Assembly: GCA_905250025.1 (NCBI GenBank)
Contig: CAJNOJ010000177.1
Span: 124,001-188,000, forward strand
DNA length: 64,000 nucleotides
Origin: Adineta ricciae
Taxonomy: Eukaryota > Rotifera > Eurotatoria > Adinetida > Adinetidae
Direction of reading: 5' to 3'
Position 1 is the first letter of the stretch, and each line of letters starts with the position of its first letter. Shown in pieces: positions 11,676-21,956 of this stretch. Position numbers and translations under genes: made by a program. The notes beneath the pieces were generated by a model. That model had not been told where the DNA came from and ran no database searches. It worked only from the letters and a program-made list of their open reading frames with translations.

Positions 11676-12848
11676 TTACTTAAATTCATTATTTTCCCGT
11701 AGACGAATACGCTTTTGTCGGTCTAACCAAAATTTATGTCCACCGATGATAAAAATACTTAGAAAGACTAACGTTGAACCAATTAAAGTTAAGCCATTGG
11801 ATTTGTTTTTTGAGAAAACGTTTTTCAGAACCAAAGCGAAGAGAATATCCGACGCTTGAATGACTGTAACAATCGATGGATGTTCACGTTTGATTGCTTT
11901 TTGTGTTAGAACCATAGGAATCAGTTGCAATGTCGCCAGAAAAGTCGCAACAAGAAAATCGTTAGTTAAATAATTTGTTCGGATATGAAATTTTCGTTGA
12001 TTAGTTTTTGACAATGTCCAATAATATGTTTGAATAAATAACAGGAGACAAAATGTTGTTAGGATAAAATGAAACATGATTATACTTTGACGAATTTTAA
12101 ATTCAAATAATTTCTTTGCCAATATAATCCCCAGAGATATCGATATCGCACAGAGTAATGCCACAAACATACCTGTGAAACGTGGTTTTGCATTCTCCTG
12201 CATCATTATTAATAGTGTTTCGTTAGTTACATTGGATTTTAGGAAAAGAAAGGATGGTTGTGCAACGCAAACCACCCCTGCAAGTGTTGAGATACTTGCG
12301 ATTACCGTTGGCAGAGTAACACGTTCGCGAAAGATGATTGAAGACAAAATAGCTGTCCAAACGACTTGAGTGTATCGTATCGTGATTAGATCAGGTAGAG
12401 GAAGAAGATTGAGGCCAAGATAGAAACAGATACTACCCGTTGCAGCAATGATTGATCGAATTAATATTAAAAAGCTATGATAATTCGATGAGAAAGGATG
12501 ATAACCCTTGTATAGAATATACCCAAATGAAATTAATCCTTGAATGAAGAATCGGACGAGAAAAACATCTAATAAGACGACGTCTAATTGTTGAATAATG
12601 AAATTCGAACACGTGAATAATAATGAAGCAAGTAGGGAATACAAAATACCGGAAAATCTCTCGAAGTAACTGAGAAATTTTGCTAGAAGAGTTGCTTGTT
12701 TTGCTGTATCATTGTTAATACTCGTCGAATGGTAGAAAATGGATGATCGTCGTTCGAAATATTTTGGATTATTGTGAAGATCTTCGAAGGGTTGAAGTAA
12801 AGGATCGAGAGCTGCAATTGCTTCGTTTGGTAATGATGATGATGACAT
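11676..12848 (-). CDS. EamA/SLC35G-like membrane transporter, copy 2
   Basis: A single 390-codon frame without introns. It aligns with copy 1 along its length: both have the short segment FTCSxFxIxQL in TM1, the block IRYTQVVWTAILSSIIFRER where copy 1 has RYTQVIWTAILAMIVFHDR, GVVCVAQPSFLF versus GVVLVAQPTFLF, and LTQKAIKREHPSIVTVIQASDILFA versus ITQRAIKLEHPAIISVVQSSDILFA. About ten membrane segments are expected, with both termini cytosolic. The copies are clearly paralogous but well diverged, so the duplication is not recent. Substrate unknown. Confidence 0.88.
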   Translation of the reverse strand: MSSSSLPNEAIAALDPLLQPFEDLHNNPKYFERRSSIFYHSTSINNDTAKQATLLAKFLSYFERFSGILYSLLASLLFTCSNFIIQQLDVVLLDVFLVRFFIQGLISFGYILYKGYHPFSSNYHSFLILIRSIIAATGSICFYLGLNLLPLPDLITIRYTQVVWTAILSSIIFRERVTLPTVIASISTLAGVVCVAQPSFLFLKSNVTNETLLIMMQENAKPRFTGMFVALLCAISISLGIILAKKLFEFKIRQSIIMFHFILTTFCLLLFIQTYYWTLSKTNQRKFHIRTNYLTNDFLVATFLATLQLIPMVLTQKAIKREHPSIVTVIQASDILFALVLKNVFSKNKSNGLTLIGSTLVFLSIFIIGGHKFWLDRQKRIRLRENNEFK

Positions 12849-13223
12849 TGTTTGTTTTCGATTTACAGATCTGTAACAGCGATGGAGTTATTATTATGTT
12901 TTTATCAATTGAGATTAATGTTTTTCTCCTCACAATACAGGTACTTCTGATAAAGTTTCATTTGTGATGATCTATATCGAATAACAGACATTCGTGTTGA
13001 AACTACGAAATGTTACTCGTGTTAACCTTTTCCAAGTGGAAAATATTTGTAAAGTGTCAATTAAAAGATGTTGTCATATGAAATTGAACTGTTTTCTAGA
13101 TAGATATATGTTTCTCTTCCGGTGATCATCCTCGTTTTGAAATACGTTTATTGTTCTTCTGTTATCCTTTAATAAAAAACGAACTTTAATGTCTCACACT
13201 TGGAATAATCATGCATAATTTCT
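12849..13223. promoter_or_regulatory. Divergent intergenic region, transporter copy 2 and SLC25 gene
   Basis: 375 bp between two outward-facing start codons, so it should hold both promoters. No clear TATA box or repeat is seen. Confidence 0.4.
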
Positions 13224-14479
13224 ATGCCAATGTCGAAACATTCAGACGAAGACTCCCATGTAAGTTTGAATTTCATTGGCAATTTACCTTTGGAAAGCTC
13301 TTGAATTGATTTTCTAGCTTTCCAATACCCAGAAAATAGTTTCTTCTATGATAACTGGTGCCTGTGCAGGTTAGAAAATCGTATAAAATTTCTTGATAGG
13401 TTATACATTGATGATTTATCTGGTAGGTGCCGTTGCTAAAACAACTATCGCCCCATTAGACCGCGCGAAAATCAATTTTCAAGGTAAACCAATTGGGTAG
13501 AGACTTCTTGTCAAAAAGTATACATTAAATTTTAGTTCGGGTGGATAAATTTAGTTATCGTCGTTGTTTTACATTTCTAAAAGACTCTTATCGAACCGAA
13601 GGCTTTTTTAGCTGGTATCGTGGAAATTCTGCGAATTTAGCTCGAGTTATACCCTCTGCTGCTCTCAACTACACTGCACATGAACAATGGAAACGTATTC
13701 TTGGCACGGATCAAACGAAGTAAGCAAATAATCCATATAATCAATATCATTTCTGCATACTTTCAAGAAAAACTCCTGCCCGAAGATTCTTGGCGGGATC
13801 CTTAGCCGGTGTTACTTCAGCTACTATTACTTATCCACTTGATTTAGCACGTGCGCGTATGGCAGTGACAAATAAATCCGTGTATGTACAATCTCATTGG
13901 TGAACGAGAGAATATTGTCCAAGTTGTTATATTCGTTTTAGATATAATAATTTATTCTCTGTTTTTCTAAGTATTCTCCGTAATGAAGGTGTCACCGCTT
14001 TGTATCGAGGCGCACTTTCATCTCTTGTTGGTGTCATACCCTATTCCGGTTGTGTATTTTTTACCTATGAATCGCTCAAACACCTTCGTACTGGTAAAGA
14101 AAAAGAAATCAAGAAATATTTCAAAAATACGCTATTCTTATCCTTTGTAGATTATCAATCTAATCGTCCAATTAGCAAAAAAGAACGACTATTATTTGGT
14201 TCTATTGCTGGCCTCGTTGGTCAAACAGTTTCATATCCATTTGACGTTGTACGACGTCGATTACAAACTGCCGCTGTTATTCGACCAAACGAAGCATATT
14301 TGGGTGCTGTAGCAACCGCACGAAAGATCATACGCGAGGAAGGCATTCAACGTGGTCTATACAAAGGTGTTACAATGAACTGGTTGAAAGGACCTATCTC
14401 TGTCGGTGTGTCGTTCATGACGTTTGATACTTTAATAAAACTAATTCGTCGATCACCTTTTTTCGCAGGGAAGAATTGA
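13224..14479 (+). CDS. SLC25A42: Mitochondrial carrier, SLC25A42-like (CoA / adenosine 3',5'-diphosphate carrier)
   Basis: Seven exons: 13224-13259, 13318-13369, 13427-13483, 13536-13715, 13768-13881, 13942-14093 and 14151-14479. Three carrier repeats are visible, each with the P-x-[D/E]-x-x-[K/R] signature: [26 protein letters not shown] and [13 protein letters not shown]. The last is followed by the family G-x-x-x-G stretch [42 protein letters not shown] and [12 protein letters not shown] match the SLC25A42 type, which imports coenzyme A into the mitochondrial matrix. Intron 14094-14150 is 57 nt, has no stop and keeps frame, so simple ORF calling hides it; removing it restores the expected spacing between helix 4 and the third repeat. 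Confidence 0.92.
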
Positions 14480-14631
14480 TTAGGGAACTCTAGGCGATCT
14501 CCTCTTTGTTATGTACTTTTCATTTGTTCCTTTTATGAATTATATACATGTATAATGATCTATGTTCAGACATGAATACGTGATTTTCTTACCATTGGAA
14601 AAAATGATAGTAGAGATTTATTTCCAGATGA

Positions 14632-14977
14632 TTCTCCGCATTATTAATAAGCGAACATTACAGTTTCTGAATAAATCTATCCAACAACGATCGAACTTAT
14701 CGACCTATGACTCAAGAGATAACGATCTGATTCCACCAACGACATGTTGCATGAGTAATTGTGCAAATTGTAAGTGAAATATTCAAAGCGAGGTATTTAG
14801 TTAAGGTTTTATCTCATCGTAGGCGTATGGTTTACATTTGCAGAAGAAATTGCCCAGCGATATCCGAATGCATCGATGGAAGTGATCGATGATGTGTTGA
14901 AGAAGTACATAGATGACAAAAGCTTTCGAGAATTTCTCGAATTCGAAATCAAGATGCGATCAATCGGAAACAAGTAG
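14632..14977 (+). CDS. OXLD1: Oxidoreductase-like domain protein (OXLD1-like), probably mitochondrial
   Basis: Two exons: one ending at 14769 and 14823-14977, joined inside a Cys codon. The core PPTTCCMSNCANCVWFTFAEE carries the conserved Cys cluster of the oxidoreductase-like (OXLD1) domain, followed by a helix DVLKKYIDDKSFREFLEFE typical of the family. I choose the Met at 14632 (MILRIINKRTLQFLNKS) because it begins a basic amphipathic stretch that looks like a mitochondrial targeting peptide; in-frame Mets at 14605 or 14562 would give a longer N-terminus. The biochemical role of the family is poorly known. It lies directly behind another mitochondrial gene. Confidence 0.85.
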
Positions 14978-15206
14978 CAATCTCGGGTTTTTTTAGATCC
15001 TATTTATAATTATTTAATTTTGTTAATAATAAACATCACTAAATGATGTTCCATGTTAGTATACGCAAATTAATATCTCATTGTACATGTTTACGGTGTT
15101 TAAAAATAAGTCCACAGTATGTTTTTGATATTGAAAGAGAAATCGAATCATTATTAAGATGACGAAAAAAAACAAATCACATGTTAATTGTTGCTTTTCT
15201 TATATC

Positions 15207-16358
15207 TTATTTGGATGATTTTTTACTATCCATAGACTTCGTCGTGTGATTTTGTGATACAGTGCTAGTTGATGGTGCCGTTAATAATTGTAGATCAGCA
15301 TAGCGTTGTTTCCAACCGCGTAATTCTTGTGATAGTGTTTCATTCTCATTCTGTAGTTGAGAAATCTATGCGGATAAAGATTTTACGAATGAACAGTATT
15401 CGATAGGTTTTTTCTCTTCTCGTACTTGTTTTAATAATTGACTTCGTTCAACAGATAGATTGCCGACAAGAGATGTTTGTCGATGGCGACTACTCGCTGC
15501 ATATCCTTTATTCTTTAGAATACGTCGTCGGCGTTTGATATTAGCAGCATCACTAGGTTTCATTGACTTCAATAGGGTATTCAATTCTTTTACACTCATT
15601 GTCATTATTTGATTATCATCAATCTAAATGACAAAATCAAGGAGTGAATTGTTTGTTAAGACACATGAAAAGAAACAAACGTACTTCTGAAGATTCATCC
15701 ATTCCGCCTCTATCATGCGTATCATGTTTCATCGATGCCATACTTGGAATATTGATATCTACAAGTCTACATAACTATGAAAATCATTCGGTTCTAGTCA
15801 AATCGCTTTGTAGAAGCAAAACAAACGAAGCTTATGACACATTTGGGAAATCGAACCATATGACTATCTCTGATGATGTCAATACCAATAAGTAACTAGG
15901 ATTGTATATACAAGACTTATCTGACCGATTTCTTCAAAAGTATAGAAAATGTCGCGATCAATTTACCGGAATAGAAAGTTCTCAAAGCGTCTTACTATGA
16001 TCAGAAACACATGAGATATGAACCGATGAACTTTTGGAAATGAGTGTTTATAACTGAAATTTCGAAACACGTACCAAATATCGAGCAAAAAAGGAGTTTA
16101 TTTTGACAGGAATAGACCTTCGTGCAAAATTAGGATAGTCACATGAATTCTTCTCATCATGCTGATAGTGCATATCTTGACAAAGCATTTTAGTTGCTTA
16201 AATTTGTGTGAGTAAAGAAATCTAAGAAGAAGGAAGAAACAGAGTGTGAAATCTAATCGAAAGATGTTGTTTTTTAAAGATAAAACTGACTCACTAATGA
16301 TCCATTCACCTGGATAGCTCAAATACGCAACATCGATTCGTTTGCTCATCTGTTCCAT
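15207..16358 (-). CDS. MAF (small): Small Maf bZIP transcription factor
   Basis: Four exons (16295-16358, 15685-15758, 15426-15623, 15207-15365) join in frame to 164 residues, the size of vertebrate MafF/G/K. The extended homology region MSVKELNTLLKSMK precedes the basic region RRRRILKNKGYAASSRHRQ, which keeps the Maf-specific Gly-Tyr before Ala-Ala. The leucine zipper runs with Leu at every seventh residue through LSVERSQLLKQ, ISQLQNENETLSQEL and a Trp at one heptad position. A 60-nt intron in the middle of the zipper (15366-15425) must be removed to keep the heptads in register, which confirms it. Small Mafs lack an activation domain, bind MARE/ARE sites and pair with CNC proteins such as Nrf2. 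The first intron (536 nt) is long for this window. Confidence 0.92.
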
Positions 16359-16909
16359 TTGTTTCAATTATCAATGAAAAACAGGATTACTTATATAATC
16401 AACCAATCATAAAATTCAACCACTAAGAAAGATGTCAGTGTTGATTTGTCGCACAGAAGGTCGTGTTTTTGCGACAAACCTTTGCTAGAACTACAGTGAA
16501 TTTAGTTTGTCATTTCCTATATATCACCGATCATATAAATTTATATAAAAGTGGAAGGGGTCAGAAGAGTGACAGATTTTATCACACCATTGAAGTAATT
16601 CTACTCGATTTCGTTGAGCACTCTAACATATCATCTGGTTTTTGGATCTAAACAATGTTGTTGAGGTTTCCATAATGAAATCTCTTCTTCACACCGATCT
16701 AACGATTCCTTCTCGCAGAAGGTTTATGTTTTCAGTATAATTATTATCTGTTCCTTATGAACCAATGAAATCTCTAAAAGGATGCCAGAAAAGAAGAGGA
16801 AAGAGATAAGAGAGGTGGTTGCGAAGATCCTCTATCGTGTTCTGATGTTCATGGTCATAGAACGCACTTTATAAGATTAAGGAAAAGAAATTGTTACTGC
16901 AGATACAGG
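16359..16909. promoter_or_regulatory. Divergent intergenic region, small Maf and IFT43
   Basis: 551 bp between outward-facing start codons. It contains an AT-rich stretch ATATAAATTTATATAAAA near 16532-16549 that could act as a TATA element for either gene; no other structure seen. Confidence 0.4.
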
Positions 16910-17796
16910 ATGTCAAGTGACGAATGGACTGGCGAAGAGTTTAAGAAGTCGAAAGTAGGTTTATCGAACGTTTTTTAAATCTGTGTTTAAAAGATACAAG
17001 CATAGTTAATCCTTTTTGCGTCTCTATAGTCAAGTAAACGAAAAGAATCATCAAAGTCGAGGTCGAAGTCGAAGTCAAAATCAAATCGACGGCCTGTCGC
17101 GGAAGCGGCTAGCGGATGGTCCAATGACGTTGATGGCGAAGATGATAGTGCGTGCGTATTCAATCAAACGAAAAACAGAGTTGAAAATCAGTAATTGTCT
17201 AAATTTATAGCAACGGTTCCAATATTCCTGCTTCTCAACTTTCCATCATGCGACAAAATTCTCGTCGGGGAGCGGAGGACACTCTTACCATCGGTACATT
17301 TCTAGAGATCTAATATTGCAAAAAAACACTGTGGAGCTGTTTCCCTAGATATTCCGACGATATCCAGAGATGATGTTGAAGGAGAAGATGCTAACGATGC
17401 ACCACCCCAAGATGCAGTTACACCTAAGTAATCAAATCATCATGGAATTCTAGCAAAAACTATTTTGCCCTTAGGTTTTCTGTAAATCAAATCGCTTCAT
17501 TCCAAGAAATCCAGAACGAATTCACGCGACAACGTGCCAATCAGCATATCGTTCGTAGTGTTCATACATCCATACGATTCCTCTTTTCTTTCTTCAGGAT
17601 AGTAAAATCGATATTGGAATTTTGTACAACAATCTGCATCTACAAGAAGAACTCGACACTGAAGTAAATATCGGTTCCCACCCATTATTCATATTCGTCT
17701 CGAACATCTTGCTTATAGAATCAATTGGTTTGGGATTGGGACAAAGTTTTTGTTGAAATTAGAAAAGCGATCACAATACCTGTGAATAATTCCTAA
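16910..17796 (+). CDS. IFT43: Intraflagellar transport protein 43
   Basis: Seven small exons: 16910-16954, 17030-17151, 17211-17293, 17349-17427, 17475-17550, 17598-17663 and 17719-17796. All phases agree and give 182 residues. The N-terminal part is low-complexity (Ser/Lys/Arg then acidic). The conserved C-terminal block is present: a short hydrophobic segment DSKIDIGILYNNLHLQEELD followed by NQLVWDWDKVFVEI, matching the family's VSWDWDHLYTEVSSE. IFT43 is a subunit of IFT complex A, which runs retrograde transport in cilia, in keeping with a ciliated animal. The donor of exon 2 (GC|GTGCGT at 17152) was chosen because only it keeps the frame. Confidence 0.88.
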
Positions 17797-17882
17797 CAAA
17801 GTATCTAAATTTATTTTCAAAAGAAAAACAAGACAAAAATTCCTTCAAAAACGAACTAAATTCAATACTAACAAAAATTCAT

Positions 17883-19849
17883 TTACATATAACAACGAAT
17901 GATTCCTGTGCGAAGATTAAATCCAATTAATACTTCTTTATTCGGCCCAATGACAACACTTAAACAATGTTTTCCTTCGATTCGGCCAACCGATTGATTT
18001 TTTGTATTGAAATGTATAAATAAAGACCGTTTTACATTTCCTTCGAACATACAATCAAATTTCAACAACAAACTATTATCTCGTGGAAACAAGCCAATAT
18101 CCCAGATATTCGTACTGTTTCCAACAGTAAAATGGCTGACGAAAATTCGTTCACGAGAGATTTTGTTATAAATGTACACTTGGTGAAAATCTTTGCTGAG
18201 TACGGCGAGTAGTTGTTGATTAATGGCAAGGCGTAATGGAATGAAATTGGATTCTTTATCAAAAGTTACGAATTGATCGTGTCTGGAGAAAAGACTCGAA
18301 ATTTCATGAGACGATAATGGTTGAACATGAAAGAATATCGTTTGAGTGACAGAATCGATTGCCCAAAGACGATTTTCATCAGCGAGAAAATGCCGAACAA
18401 GATTCAATAGGTAAATAGGTCCGTATTCGAAGTTACCATCGTGCGAGAAGAAATAAATCGCATCTTGTCGATCGTTATCACGAATATGTACAAGCATGAA
18501 ATGACTAAAAACGGCAAATGATTGTACATGAATACGAACTTGCGCAGGAAAAAGATGAAATGTGCGAATATATCGAGGAGAATCGTACGTAACTGGTGAG
18601 ATGTAGTTGAAGAGAGAAATGATGCCTGATGAACTACAACTGAAGATTAATGTGGATTTACCAACGGAATGTACACATAGATGGGAAGGTAATGTATTGA
18701 CATTTACAGTCCACATTGGAAGTTTGGGTGGAATTGATTGAAGTGACGTATCACCTGATGTGTTGACCATCGATTGATCAGGTGTTAACTTAGATGATTT
18801 TGTTTCGTCGTCCGTAGATTTGAAAAGAAGTTCACCAAACATGTGGTTCGATGGTTTCATTGATGGGGGACGGAGTACAGGTACCTAAATAATCGTGAAT
18901 GTATGGAGTATTTGAAAGGATTAAAGTAAGACGAACGATATCTGCTTTATGTTTGAGTAGACGAAGTTTGCGATCGGCTTCATCGCTTAAACGTTTGATT
19001 TCTTTTTCGACATCGAGATTTTCTAGCAGATTCTTATTTTTCCTAGCAAGAAAAGAGAAGATTTCAATGCATGATGATTTATATCACTAGAACTGATATA
19101 CTTTAAGGCATTTAGTCGGGGCTCAACTAATTCCGAAACCGATTCGATATCAATTGGTTGATGTTTTAATCTGCAATGAAATAAGGATTTCTATTTATTT
19201 GAAGTTTGAGCAAGTGTACTAATTTACGCATTGAGTTCATTTGCTTTTTGTTGTTTGGTTAGTAAATCATTCAGTTTCTTTTCATAATTTTCAATTGTTT
19301 GATTGAAATTGGCTGTTCGTTGATCAATAAGCGTGTAAATCTCATTCATATCTCCATAGATTTTATCCAAGGAAATCATTTTTTGATTCGAGATTAATTT
19401 GTCACATTTTTTCACTGTTTCAACAATCTTTCTTTTGATACTTTCCTGTTCAATCTCACATTTTTCACAAATTCGACTTCGAACATTATTGACATGATTC
19501 TTTCCGCAAGATACACATATACGCTGAGCTTGTTCTTCTCGTAGATATTGTTTCACCATCGTTGCTAGTGTTCCATGCGCTATCAGACCAGTTGCAAATC
19601 GATTTAAGTTATCAAACGGAATTCGCATTGAACAAATCGGACAAATAACTAAAAAGATGAACTTTCGACTCATTCGATTCTATGAGTAAAGCGAAATATA
19701 CTACAATGATCTTGATTTCTTCGTGCCAAATCTAAGCAGCATGAACGACAGAAAACATGACTGCAAATAAGCATCACAGGATCATTGTATAGATGAGATT
19801 CTGATGGTTTGGCTTGGCATGAAACACGCTCACGTGTAAACAACGGCAT
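17883..19849 (-). CDS. TL-A: RING / coiled coil / propeller-like protein (TRIM-like array gene 1)
   Basis: At least six exons. Exon 19705-19849 starts the protein and, joined to 19228-19648, makes a RING-like finger: SCQAK, then LICSHVFCRSCC, then ICPIC. Only one Cys of the first zinc pair is present, so the RING may be weakened. A second Cys cluster (CVSCGK...CEKCEIEQ) sits where a B-box would be, then a long coiled coil. The linker reads FGELLF, followed by a domain of about 300 residues at 17883-18780 made of repeating short beta-strand-like segments, which I read as a propeller. It ends IIRCYM. The stop is 90 bp from the start... of the next unit's stop region, so the genes are tightly packed. 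The family resembles TRIM E3 ligases with a C-terminal recognition domain, but this domain has no NHL or SPRY signature that I can identify. Confidence 0.8.
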
Positions 19850-19938
19850 GATAGTTTATGCAATCTAAAATAGCAAAATAAAAGTTAAAACAACCTTAAG
19901 AACGTATACTCAATATGACTGGACAAAATCAGATCTGA

Positions 19939-21627
19939 CTATTTACTGTAACATTGAATCGCGAATGTATGGGACTCATTCGTATATGTACTGAGTAGAA
20001 ACTCATGATCTAACTTCCCTAAGGTTATATTTATAGTTTTACTAGAATGAATTTCTTCTTGAACTTGTTCGTTATCTATATGAATGATTGAGATAGAATG
20101 CAGAAAACGGTAGAGTAACGTATGATTGCTTAGTTCGAAATCGCATGATTGAGACTCGAACCGTTTCAAATAGGCACTTGTTTGTTTGTCGAAGAGAAGA
20201 ATAATTCCAGTAGTTGATCGATCCATCACTGCGACGCGTGTTTGATTCAAAGCAAATCGAAATGGATAAAAAGATTGTTGTTTAAAAGATGTGAATTGCG
20301 TTTTTTCAGTACATTCGCTGTTGGTTGTATCAAGCTTAAAATAGAATATCGAAGAAGAAATCAATTCCAAATACCATAAATGAAGATCATTGAAGCGTAG
20401 TTGACTAATATATTCATTGGGAAATGATTGAGAACGTAGTAGATGGCCATTGTGTGAGTAGAAATGAAGAATAGATTCGATTGATGAATTGAGAGAAACT
20501 ATAAGAAATGATCTTGTCGCAATCAGTGATTTAACAGACAGCGAAAGAGATTTTTCAATGGTTTGTAAATAAAATCGTTGTAAAAATGCTAAATTTGATG
20601 TATTGTACGAATAAACATTGACGTCACCTCGATCTGTGCAAAGAAATAGTTTCGATGACTCAGATTCAAATACAATATGAGTTGGATGAAAAGGACATGA
20701 CATTGACCAACTCATGTGTGACGTAGGTGCAATTGAACGTTCGGAGTCAGATGAAACAAGTTCGCCAAGTAAACCAATAGGTGCCATTGTTGTTTCGATT
20801 AGTGCAATATTTGCTTGTGACTTGTACTGTTCACGAAGAGAGTCATTGTTGCTAAAGTTACTGTGAGGATGTGTGTTTTCACAATTTGGTATTTGAACTC
20901 ACTCGTTGGTTCGTTGTTCACCAAATGATTCATAACCAGAAGTGGAATTCGTTTCTTCGTGCAACCTATCGGATAATGAACAATGTGTGTCAAGAATGAG
21001 AATCTAGACTCACTTTTGTTCGTCAATTTGAGCTAATAGGGAAACAGTGTACGCATCTACCTACGAATCATTTCGATTAAATGATTTGAGAGAAGATGAA
21101 AGAGAAACCTGGTCATTGCGTTCAGATGTACAAATATCAATATGTAATTTCATATTTTCTAATTTATTCCTTGTTTGTTCAACATGCTGTTGAGTTCTTC
21201 GCATAAACCTACGACATTGCTCGATTGTTTGTAAAATACTCTTTTTCACTTCCATTCGATGTGATATTAAACATTGATTGCACAGATTCTTCTGACAATG
21301 ATGACAATACTCCAACTTCTCTTCTACCACATTGAAACAAACTGGACACGAACTCTCTCGCACTGGAATCATCTGTTCATCGCACTGTAAAGCAGTAAGA
21401 TACGGTACACAATGTAATGTTACATAATATTTCACTGCTGACCAATCGTCAAACCGATGATGTCTCAAGCAAATGCGACATGCTAATACAATCTGATCTC
21501 TACTGTCCGAATCATCACATTGTAAACACGGAATGCATTTAAAACAAAAGATATGTTTACATGGCAATCGTCTTGGATCATTGAATGTCTGGAAACAAAT
21601 CCGACAGAATTTCTCTTTGAAAATCAT
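19939..21627 (-). CDS. TL-B: RING / B-box-like / coiled coil / propeller-like protein (array gene 2)
   Basis: Begins with a full RING: CRICFQTFNDPRRLPCKHIFCFKC... then CRIC, in a first exon of about 560 nt. A second zinc finger, CPVCFNVVEEKLEYCHHCQK then CNQC and an H, is B-box-like. Helical residues with coiled-coil character follow. Short exons near 20880-20950 and 20800 lead into GLLGELV, the linker motif common to the array. The C-terminal domain (from about 20720 to 19939) has the same strand pattern as TL-A, including the stretch FRFALNQTRVAVMDRS that matches LRLAINQQLLAVLSKD in TL-A. It ends AIQCYSK, the most diverged tail of the set. The exact joint between the first and second exons was not resolved. 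Confidence 0.78.
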
Positions 21628-21956
21628 CTGTAATGATATAATATGAGATAAAACTACAAGAATTGTTTGTTTATTTCATATATTACTTCTCTTGTTTATC
21701 TATTAATTTAATACAACAACAAAGAATGAAATAAGGAGGATTGTCATCAAAGAGAAAATATTCATAAATGCACTGAAAAATGAGAGATAATATTTAACAA
21801 CTAGTTTATCACGAAAAACAACTATGAGAAGTTTTCTTATTGACTTTGAATACTTGAAAATATAAAACAAAAATGATCAATATCTATATGAAGAAATACC
21901 TGACAAAACTATTGCTTTGTTACTTTTTACATAAAATTACTCATGAATGAAGAAAG
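21628..21956. other. Intergenic between TL-B and TL-C
   Basis: About 330 bp, AT-rich, no coding signal. It carries the TL-B promoter and the TL-C 3' UTR. Confidence 0.4.

Noticed and set aside
15644-15895. Plus-strand ORF of 83 codons
   Set aside because: Lies antisense to exon 2 and introns of the small Maf gene, whose reading is well supported.
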